From: Pseudomonadota bacterium
GTDB lineage: Bacteria > Pseudomonadota > Alphaproteobacteria > Sphingomonadales > Sphingomonadaceae
NCBI GenBank assembly: GCA_023426225.1
Contig: JAFABD010000070.1
Span: 1-10,021, forward strand
Length of the DNA: 10,021 bases
Direction of reading: 5' to 3'
This document shows, piece by piece, positions 4,561 through 10,021 of the stretch; position 1 is the first letter of the stretch; every line of letters starts with the position of its first letter. The translations under genes were made by a program, and so were the position numbers. The notes under the pieces were generated by a model that was not told where the DNA came from, ran no database searches, and was given only the letters and a program-made list of their open reading frames with translations.

Positions 4561-6987
4561 TTGACCGACACCATCCTTCCGCACGCCCTGCCGGGCGCGC
4601 TTCAGGGGCGCGACGGCATCAAATATCTGTCGCTCGACTGTTTCGACACGCTGTTGTGGCGTGACAGCCAGGCGCCGCACGACCTGTTCGGCGCGCTGCC
4701 CGAGGTGACGGTCCCCCAGCGCCGCCGCGCCGAGATGCGCGCGCGCCTGGCCGCCGAGCTGCGCCGCCGCCGCAACGAGGTGACGATCGACGAGATCTAT
4801 CGCGAGCTGTTCCCCAACGCCGACGCCGCGACGCGCGCCGCCGCGATCCATCGCGAGCTGGAGGTCGAGGTGACGCATTGCTATGCGTTCCGGCCGACGG
4901 TCGAGCTGATGCGCGAGGCCAAGCGCACCGGCCGCAAGGTCATCATCGTCAGCGACACCTATCTGGACGCCGTGCAGTTGCGCGCGCTGATCGCACGCGC
5001 GGCGGGCGAAGAGGTCGTCGAGCTGATCGACACGATCTTCTGTTCGTCGGCATTCGGCCGGGCGAAGGCGCAGGGCCTGTACGGCGAGGTGCTGAAGAAG
5101 CTGCCCGTCAAGCCGCACGAGATCCTGCACATCGGCGACAACATCGCCGCCGACGTCGCCGGCGTGGCGCCGTTCGGCGTCGCGACGCTGCACCTGGTGC
5201 AGTTCACCGACGCCACCGAGCAGCGGCTGCGGCTGGAATCGGCGGTGAACGCCATCCTGCACCCCGCCAGCCCCGGCATGATCGCGACGCACCAGCCGCA
5301 CCGCCCGGTGCTGGCGGTGGGCGAGCCGCAGATCGCCGACGCGGCCGAAGCCTTTGGCTTCAGCGTGCTCGGCCCCGTGTTCCACGCCTTCGAACGCTGG
5401 CTGGTCGAGGAGGCCGCCGCGCTGGAGGCCAAGCGCAGCGGGCGCGTGCACTGGGTGTTCCTGATGCGCGACGGCCATCTGCCGATGCAGGTCCACGCCG
5501 CGAGCGGCCATGCCGCGCCGGCCCATGCCGCCGAGATCAGCCGCTTTACCGCCACTGCCGCGTCGTTCGTCGACGAGAACGCGCTGCTCAACTATCTGCA
5601 GTACGAAACGAGCACCGATCCGCGCGTACTGGCCAACCAGTTGCTGATCCCGCCCGCCGAGACGACGCGGATCCTGAAGGCGATGCCCGCCGGGCTGGCG
5701 GGCGAGGCGCTGGTGCGCGCGGTGGTGAAGGAATTGCGCGACCCCGCGCGCGTGCGCCGCGTGCTGAAGGCGTCGGCAGGTTTCGCCGAGCGGCTGGTCG
5801 CGCATGTTCGCGCGGTGTGCAACCCGCTGCCGGGCGACACGCTGATGCTGATCGACCTGGGCTATAACGGGTCGGTGCAGAACGAGGTCGAGGCGCTGTT
5901 GCGCCGCGCGCTGAAGGTCGAGGTGGCCGGACGCTATCTGTTGCTGCGCGAGCATGTGAACACGGGGCTCGACAAGCGCGGGCTGATCGACACGCGGCAT
6001 TACGACGCCCATGCGCTGGAGGCGCTGTGCGCCAATGTCGCGGTGATCGAGCAGATGAGCACCGCCGACCAGGGATCGGTGGTCGATTACCAGCCCGACG
6101 GCACGCCGATCCGCCGCACCAACACGATCGATGCCGAGCAGAGCGCGATCCGCGCCAGGGTGCAGACGGGCGTGGTGCGCTTTACCGCCGAGACGAACAT
6201 AAGCTTCCTGCGCACCAGCAACCCCGACGCCGACATGCTGTGGCGGCGCGGCGCGGTGTCGGCGATGGCGCGGCTGATGTTCCTGCCCACCGGCGGCGAG
6301 CTCGCGATGTTCGAGGCGTTCGAGCACGACGTCAATCTGGGCGTCGACCAGAAGGTGCGGCTGTTCGACCGCAGCGTGGCGCAGCACGGCCTGCGCCAGC
6401 GCGGGCTGTTCTACATGAAGGGTTCGGACCGCATGTACCTGCCCGCCGAGCTCGACGGCGAGGGCATGTCGACCAAGCTGTCGCTGCTGACGCAGCGGCG
6501 CTTCGGCCTGCCGTTCAAATATGCCGATTTCATCGACCGTTCGGTCGCGCTGCCGGTGATCGTCGCCGACGGCAAGAACGCGACGACGGGCACCGTCGAC
6601 GCGACGGCGACGCATGACGGCTATTTCCTGGCCCCGATCCCGATCGGCGACTGCCGCTATTCGGTGGGGCTGCAGTTCGGCCAGCTTTACGACTGGCTGC
6701 AGATCGACAGCGTGGCGTTCATGTCGGTCGAGACGTTCCTGAGCGAGAAATACCAGTATGGCGAGGGCGAACGCCCCGCCGCCCCCTCGCTGGAGGGGAT
6801 GGTCCAGGTCGCCCCGCACCTGTTCCAGTGCCAGGACGAGTACGCGTTCATGATGGTGCCCCCGCCCCCGCGGATCGACGACCGGCCGATGATGCTGGCG
6901 GTCGTGTTCCGCCCGATCGCGGCGCGCCAGCCGGCCGAGCCCGCATGCGCGGCGCCGGCCCAGACCCATTCCGGAGTTTCCGCATGA
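4561..6987 (+). CDS. Large HAD-superfamily protein (COG5610-like), possible glycan or flagellin modification
   Basis: A soluble protein of 808 residues. The first 220 or so residues are a HAD-type hydrolase domain: motif I 'SLDCFDTLLW' (D26, T30), motif II 'IIVSDTYL' (S131), motif III K169 in 'FGRAK', and motif IV 'IGDNIAADVAG' (D193, D198). The middle part has 'FLMRDGHLP' (300-308) and 'LIDLGYNGSVQ' (430-440), both typical of the COG5610 'predicted HAD hydrolase' group, found in polysaccharide or surface-glycan loci. The last 300 or so residues have no fold that I recognise. The start is the TTG at 4561, with AGGGA 8 bases upstream. No ATG occurs in frame until 4735, inside the HAD domain, and an upstream extension would run antisense through flaF. 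It overlaps the methyltransferase gene by 4 bases (ATGA). Substrate and reaction are unknown. A flagellin-modification role is inferred from the flaF and motA neighbours. Confidence 0.82.
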   Translation: MTDTILPHALPGALQGRDGIKYLSLDCFDTLLWRDSQAPHDLFGALPEVTVPQRRRAEMRARLAAELRRRRNEVTIDEIYRELFPNADAATRAAAIHRELEVEVTHCYAFRPTVELMREAKRTGRKVIIVSDTYLDAVQLRALIARAAGEEVVELIDTIFCSSAFGRAKAQGLYGEVLKKLPVKPHEILHIGDNIAADVAGVAPFGVATLHLVQFTDATEQRLRLESAVNAILHPASPGMIATHQPHRPVLAVGEPQIADAAEAFGFSVLGPVFHAFERWLVEEAAALEAKRSGRVHWVFLMRDGHLPMQVHAASGHAAPAHAAEISRFTATAASFVDENALLNYLQYETSTDPRVLANQLLIPPAETTRILKAMPAGLAGEALVRAVVKELRDPARVRRVLKASAGFAERLVAHVRAVCNPLPGDTLMLIDLGYNGSVQNEVEALLRRALKVEVAGRYLLLREHVNTGLDKRGLIDTRHYDAHALEALCANVAVIEQMSTADQGSVVDYQPDGTPIRRTNTIDAEQSAIRARVQTGVVRFTAETNISFLRTSNPDADMLWRRGAVSAMARLMFLPTGGELAMFEAFEHDVNLGVDQKVRLFDRSVAQHGLRQRGLFYMKGSDRMYLPAELDGEGMSTKLSLLTQRRFGLPFKYADFIDRSVALPVIVADGKNATTGTVDATATHDGYFLAPIPIGDCRYSVGLQFGQLYDWLQIDSVAFMSVETFLSEKYQYGEGERPAAPSLEGMVQVAPHLFQCQDEYAFMMVPPPPRIDDRPMMLAVVFRPIAARQPAEPACAAPAQTHSGVSA

Positions 6988-7799
6988 CCGATCTGCTGAT
7001 CCATTCGATGTCCGAATTCGCCGACCTGATCCTGGAATCGATGCACGCCGCGGGCGTGCGCGACGTGGTCGAGGTGGGCGCCGAATTCGGCGGCATGTCG
7101 CAGCAGCTCGCCGCCTATGCCACGCTGATGGGCGGCAAGCTGACGAGCATCGACCCCGCGCCCAAGCCCGAATTCGTGCAATGGGCGGCCGGCGAGGCGC
7201 AGGTGCGCCACATCGCGCAGCCGAGCCTGGCGGCGATGCCCGCGCTCGACGCGCCCGACGCGTGGGTGATCGACGGCGACCACAACTATTACACCGTGTT
7301 CAACGAGCTGCGCATCGCGCGCGCGCGGTCCGAAGCGGCGGGCAAGCCGCTGTTCGTGTTCCTGCACGATGTGAGCTGGCCGTGCGCGCGGCGCGATTTC
7401 TATTACGCGCCCGACCGCATCCCCGCCGAGCACCGCCATCCGCACAGCTTCGACGTCGGCGTGACGCTGGGCGAGGCAGGAACGCTGCCCGGGCGCGGCT
7501 TTCGCGGGCGCGGCCAGTTCGCCTGGGCGCTGGAGGAAGGCGGCCCGCGCAACGGCGTGCTGACCGCGATCGAGGACTTTCTGGCCGAAGCCGACGCCGC
7601 GGGCGCGACGCTTGCCTATGCCAACATTCCCGCGGTGTTCGGGCTGGGCGTCGTCTTCGACACGCGCGCCGAATGGGCCGAGCGCGTGACGGCGATCCTG
7701 TCGCCGTACCACAACAACCAGCTGCTCGCGACGCTCGAGCTCAACCGTTTGCGCAACTATCTTGCCGTCATCGACGCGCAGGATCGGGTCGCCGCCTGA
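6984..7799 (+). CDS. Class I SAM-dependent methyltransferase (Methyltransf_24-like)
   Basis: A 271-residue protein. 'VVEVGAEFGG' (28-37) is the glycine-rich S-adenosylmethionine-binding motif. D57 in 'LTSIDPAP' is the acidic residue expected to hold the ribose, and 'VIDGDHNYYTVFNELR' (from about 95, with D97, D99, H100) is the signature of the Methyltransf_24 family. 'FLHDVSWP' (with H128, D129) follows as a likely active-site strand. Relatives often methylate sugars or act in polysaccharide and natural-product pathways. The target here is not known. The ATG overlaps the previous stop (ATGA), so it is probably translated together with the HAD protein, and the two may act on the same substrate. 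The family call is secure, the role inferred. Confidence 0.88.
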   Translation: MTDLLIHSMSEFADLILESMHAAGVRDVVEVGAEFGGMSQQLAAYATLMGGKLTSIDPAPKPEFVQWAAGEAQVRHIAQPSLAAMPALDAPDAWVIDGDHNYYTVFNELRIARARSEAAGKPLFVFLHDVSWPCARRDFYYAPDRIPAEHRHPHSFDVGVTLGEAGTLPGRGFRGRGQFAWALEEGGPRNGVLTAIEDFLAEADAAGATLAYANIPAVFGLGVVFDTRAEWAERVTAILSPYHNNQLLATLELNRLRNYLAVIDAQDRVAA

Positions 7800-7806
7800 G
7801 CAATTT

Positions 7807-7828
7807 CCCGGGGGTAAGCCCCCCCGGG
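7807..7828 (+). terminator. GC hairpin after the methyltransferase gene
   Basis: CCCGGGGG (7807-7814) pairs exactly with CCCCCGGG (7821-7828) around the loop TAAGCC, 8 bases after the stop. No T run follows, so termination may be only partial. The candidate motA -10 box is 14 bases further on. Confidence 0.5.
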
Positions 7829-7841
7829 CGTCAACCCTTCC

Positions 7842-7847
7842 TATAAT
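7842..7847 (+). promoter_or_regulatory. Candidate -10 box of the motA-cheA operon
   Basis: TATAAT is a perfect -10 hexamer 36 bases before the motA ATG, preceded by CCCTTCC. The expected -35 position falls inside the C run of the terminator hairpin and has no consensus match, so an alternative sigma factor or an activator may be needed. Inference from sequence only. Confidence 0.42.
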
Positions 7848-7882
7848 TCTGGGACAAACCAGGGAAAGAAAACGGCACCGCG

Positions 7883-8767
7883 ATGCTTATCGGCGTTGGT
7901 TTCATCATCATTCTCGGCTGCGTCTTCGGGAGCTTCATCATCTCCGGGGGCAAGTTCGAGATCATCATGCACGCGCTTCCGCACGAGCTGATGGCGATCG
8001 GGGGCGCCGCCGTGGGCGCGTTCATCGTCGGCAACTCGATGTCGACGGTGAAGCTTGCGGGTGCCGGGATCGCGCGTGCGTTCAAAGGCTCGCGCTGGAA
8101 CGCCGCGGACTACAAGGACCTGCTGACGCTGCTGTTCGGCCTGCTCACCACCTTCAAGAAGGGTGGTGCGACCGGGCTGGAACCGCACCTCGACAATCCC
8201 GAGGAAAGCAGCCTGTTCTCGCCCTATCCGCGGATCCTGAAGGACCACCACCTGATCGAATTCATCTGCGACTATCTGCGCATGATGACGGTGAACTTCG
8301 AGGACCCGCACCAGATCGAGGCGGCGATGGACGCCGACATCGAAAAGCACCACCACGAGGAAGCCATGCCGCAGCACGCGCTGCAGACCATGGCCGACGG
8401 CCTGCCGGCCATCGGTATCGTCGCGGCGGTGCTGGGCGTCATCAAGACGATGGGCTCGATCGACCAGCCCACCGAAATCCTGGGCGCGATGATCGGCGGC
8501 GCGCTTGTGGGTACCTTCCTGGGCGTTCTGCTGTCCTATTGCGTCGTCGGCCCGCTCGCAACGAAGCTGCTCGAGACGATCGACGCGGACTCGCAATGCT
8601 ACGGGATCGCGAAGACCGCGATCGTCGCATACGCCCAGAACCAGCCGGTCCAGGTCGCGATCGAAATCGCGCGCCGCATGACCCCGTCGGCCTATGCGCC
8701 GACCTTCCAGCAACTCGAAACTGCACTCGACGAGGCGAAGAATGGACTCAACCCTGCCGCTGCCTGA
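7883..8767 (+). CDS. motA: Flagellar motor stator protein MotA
   Basis: A 294-residue inner-membrane protein, the same length as enterobacterial MotA (295). With MotB it forms the proton-conducting stator that drives flagellar rotation. Membrane helices are visible at about 2-20, 31-50, 170-190 and 200-222. The large cytoplasmic loop between helices 2 and 3 contains 'GLEPHLDNPEESSLF', the charged region that contacts the rotor protein FliG. The two conserved prolines are present: P175 in 'GLPAIGIVAAVLGV' and P224 in 'VVGPLATKL'. The ATG at 7883 gives the typical MotA N-terminus 'MLIGVGFIIILG'; the ribosome binding site is weak. No motB follows, which is unusual, because motA and motB are commonly adjacent. 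Instead the gene overlaps the STAS gene by 26 bases. Confidence 0.95.
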   Translation: MLIGVGFIIILGCVFGSFIISGGKFEIIMHALPHELMAIGGAAVGAFIVGNSMSTVKLAGAGIARAFKGSRWNAADYKDLLTLLFGLLTTFKKGGATGLEPHLDNPEESSLFSPYPRILKDHHLIEFICDYLRMMTVNFEDPHQIEAAMDADIEKHHHEEAMPQHALQTMADGLPAIGIVAAVLGVIKTMGSIDQPTEILGAMIGGALVGTFLGVLLSYCVVGPLATKLLETIDADSQCYGIAKTAIVAYAQNQPVQVAIEIARRMTPSAYAPTFQQLETALDEAKNGLNPAAA

Positions 8768-9113
8768 GGGCGCGCCCGAATTCCCCATGGACCTGGGCGA
8801 CGCTGCTGCAACCGAAGCCAGTGCCGAGGACCGCTCGCTGCGCCTTCCGGTGCATGGATCGACCGTCACCGCCGCCGAACTGCGCGAGCGCATCATCCAG
8901 GCCGCCGATATCGACGGCGTGATGGAGATCGATGCCTCGCAGGTCGAAAGCGTCGGCCAGGCGGTGCTGCAGATCCTGGTCGCCGCGCACGCCGAGGGCG
9001 AGCGTGCCGGCCTTCCCTTTCGCCTCGTGAACCCCAGCCAAGCCTTTCTTGATCGCGTTGAAAGCTGCCGCCTCGCGGACGCGATCGGCATCGAAACCGG
9101 AGACGCACTGTGA
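8742..9113 (+). CDS. STAS-domain protein of the chemotaxis operon
   Basis: A small protein of 123 residues. The first 30 or so are acidic and probably disordered, and the rest is a STAS domain ('VMEIDASQVESVGQAVLQIL', about 61-80). STAS proteins next to cheY and cheA are common in alphaproteobacterial chemotaxis operons, but their exact task is poorly known. At the position of the phosphorylatable serine just before the conserved glycine of SpoIIAA-type proteins, this one has V71 ('ESVG'), so serine phosphorylation there is unlikely. The ATG at 8742 has GAGG 6 bases upstream and lies inside the end of motA in another frame. An in-frame ATG at 8787 is a less likely alternative. The next gene overlaps by 4 bases. 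Confidence 0.82.
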   Translation: MDSTLPLPEGAPEFPMDLGDAAATEASAEDRSLRLPVHGSTVTAAELRERIIQAADIDGVMEIDASQVESVGQAVLQILVAAHAEGERAGLPFRLVNPSQAFLDRVESCRLADAIGIETGDAL

Positions 9114-9475
9114 CCAAGCTGATTCTGACCGTGGACGATTCGGCGAGCATGCGCATGCTGCTCAAGACGTCGCTGACCGCCCAGGGCTATCGTATCGAGA
9201 GCGCCAATGACGGCCAGCACGGTCTGGAGCGGATGCACGAAGTGCAGCCGGACCTGCTGATCACCGACATCAACATGCCGAAGATGGACGGTTTCGAGCT
9301 GATCGAGGCGGTCCGTTCCGAGGACAAGTTCCGCGGCACGCCGATCCTGGTGCTTTCGACCGAATTTTCGGACGAGAAGAAGGCCCGCGCCCGCGAAGCC
9401 GGCGCGACGGGCTGGATCACCAAGCCGTTTGAAGCAACCAAATTGGGGGCGGCGATCCGCCGGGTGTGCCCGTGA
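9110..9475 (+). CDS. cheY: Chemotaxis response regulator, CheY-type single receiver domain
   Basis: A 121-residue stand-alone receiver domain that would take phosphate from CheA and act on the flagellar motor or as a phosphate sink. All key residues are present: the metal-binding acidic pair D9-D10, the phosphorylation site D53 in 'LLITDINMPKMDG', S83/T84 in 'ILVLSTE', and K105 in 'WITKPFEA'. No output domain follows. It starts with GTG at 9110, with GGAG 7 bases before it, and overlaps the STAS gene's stop (GTGA). The position directly before cheA supports a chemotaxis role. Whether this is the motor-binding CheY or one of the several paralogues found in alphaproteobacteria cannot be told. 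Confidence 0.93.
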   Translation: MTKLILTVDDSASMRMLLKTSLTAQGYRIESANDGQHGLERMHEVQPDLLITDINMPKMDGFELIEAVRSEDKFRGTPILVLSTEFSDEKKARAREAGATGWITKPFEATKLGAAIRRVCP

Positions 9476-10021
9476 GCGACGAACTCGACGAAATCCAGGC
9501 GATCTTCTTTGAAGAATGCGCCGAGGGCCTGACCACCGCCGAAGAAGGACTTTCGGCGATGCAGGCGGGCGACATCTCTGCCGAGACGATCGCGGGCGTC
9601 TTCCGCGCGGTCCATTCGATCAAGGGCGGCGCCGGCGCGTTCGGTCACAGCGACCTGACCGCGTTCGCGCACAAGTTCGAAAACGTGCTCGACGAGGTGC
9701 GCGGCGGCAAGATCGTCCCCACCCCGGGCGTCATCAAGGTGATGCTGAGCTCGTTCGACGTGCTGTCGGACCATGTCGAGGCGGCGAAGGGCCTGGCCCC
9801 GCGCCCGAACGACGAGGCCGCGCTCGCGGCGCTGGAAAAGGTGCTCGCCGACAAGGGCGTGGCCGACGGCGACGTTGCCGCTGCCCCGGCCGCCGCAGCC
9901 CCCGCACCGGCACCGGCCCCCGCGCCGGCACCGGCCGCAGCCGAGGTCGACGAATTCGGGTTCAGCCCGGTCGCGGTCTCGCTCGACGATTTCGACGCCC
10001 CGGCCCCCGAGCCCGCCGGCC
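9472..10021 (+). CDS. cheA: Chemotaxis histidine kinase CheA, N-terminal part (cut by the window end)
   Basis: The frame stays open to the window edge, giving about 183 residues of a protein that normally has 650-850. Residues 1-110 are the P1 phosphotransfer domain, with the phosphorylated histidine H48 in 'FRAVHSIKGGAGAFG', the same position as in E. coli CheA. A Pro/Ala-rich linker follows (about 138-158, alternating Ala and Pro), then an acidic segment ('VDEFGFSP', 'LDDFDAP') before the edge. It would autophosphorylate in response to the chemoreceptors and pass the phosphate to CheY. The GTG start overlaps the cheY stop (GTGA). No strong ribosome binding site is seen, so translation probably depends on coupling. 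The P2-P5 domains lie outside the window. Confidence 0.95.
   Translation, partial: MSDELDEIQAIFFEECAEGLTTAEEGLSAMQAGDISAETIAGVFRAVHSIKGGAGAFGHSDLTAFAHKFENVLDEVRGGKIVPTPGVIKVMLSSFDVLSDHVEAAKGLAPRPNDEAALAALEKVLADKGVADGDVAAAPAAAAPAPAPAPAPAPAAAEVDEFGFSPVAVSLDDFDAPAPEPAG

Noticed and set aside
6027..6617. Open frames on the plus strand inside the HAD-protein and methyltransferase genes (also 4878-5867 and 7181-7846)
   Set aside because: They are shifted frames of the real genes, dominated by Arg, Ala and Gly, with no domain or ribosome binding site.
4522..6969. An 815-residue open frame on the minus strand
   Set aside because: It is the mirror of the HAD-protein gene. The translation is rich in Arg, His and Gln without motifs, while the plus strand shows clear HAD motifs.
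1..10021. tRNA, rRNA, CRISPR arrays, insertion sequences and attachment sites
   Set aside because: No cloverleaf, regularly spaced repeat, transposase or terminal inverted repeat was seen. The three-gene cassette has no visible flanking direct repeats, though short ones could be missed by eye.

Overview
The window looks like chromosomal DNA from an alphaproteobacterium, most likely a sphingomonad. It has very high GC with strong third-position G/C, a FlaF homologue (a flagellar regulator essentially confined to alphaproteobacteria), an MCP hairpin tip of the 'FQTRVLAMNAAVEAGRAG' type, and a tightly packed motA-STAS-cheY-cheA cluster. This placement is inferred from protein style and composition. 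No rRNA or other taxonomic marker is present.

Layout. Bases 1-70 are an extreme C/G homopolymer region. An A-rich leader with a TATAAT box precedes a transmembrane chemoreceptor (274-2184), which is followed by two GC-rich hairpins (2200-2276). A 174-base stretch with short GGCNNN tandem repeats leads into a small operon: a Phd/YefM-type antitoxin (2451-2693), a PIN-domain VapC-type toxin (2693-3118) and a DUF3883/NO VEIN-type putative nuclease (3115-3969). The reading frames overlap by 1 and 4 bases, and a perfect 8-bp inverted repeat sits just upstream of the antitoxin's ribosome binding site. A hairpin (4024-4050) separates this module from the convergent flaF gene on the minus strand (4084-4443).

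From the divergent flaF intergenic region a plus-strand pair starts: an 808-residue HAD-superfamily (COG5610-like) protein from a TTG codon (4561-6987), then a SAM-dependent methyltransferase overlapping it by 4 bases (6984-7799). After a GC hairpin and a TATAAT box come motA (7883-8767), a STAS-domain gene (8742-9113), a cheY-type receiver (9110-9475) and the start of cheA (9472 to the window end), each overlapping the previous one.

How they fit together. The chemoreceptor, CheA, CheY and MotA form a line from sensing to flagellar motor, and FlaF acts on flagellin production. The HAD/methyltransferase pair lies between flaF and motA, so flagellin or surface-glycan modification is a reasonable but unproven role. 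The toxin-antitoxin-nuclease module has no obvious link to motility and looks like an accessory cassette placed between motility genes. The two points that most deserve a second look are that three-gene module and the HAD/methyltransferase pair.
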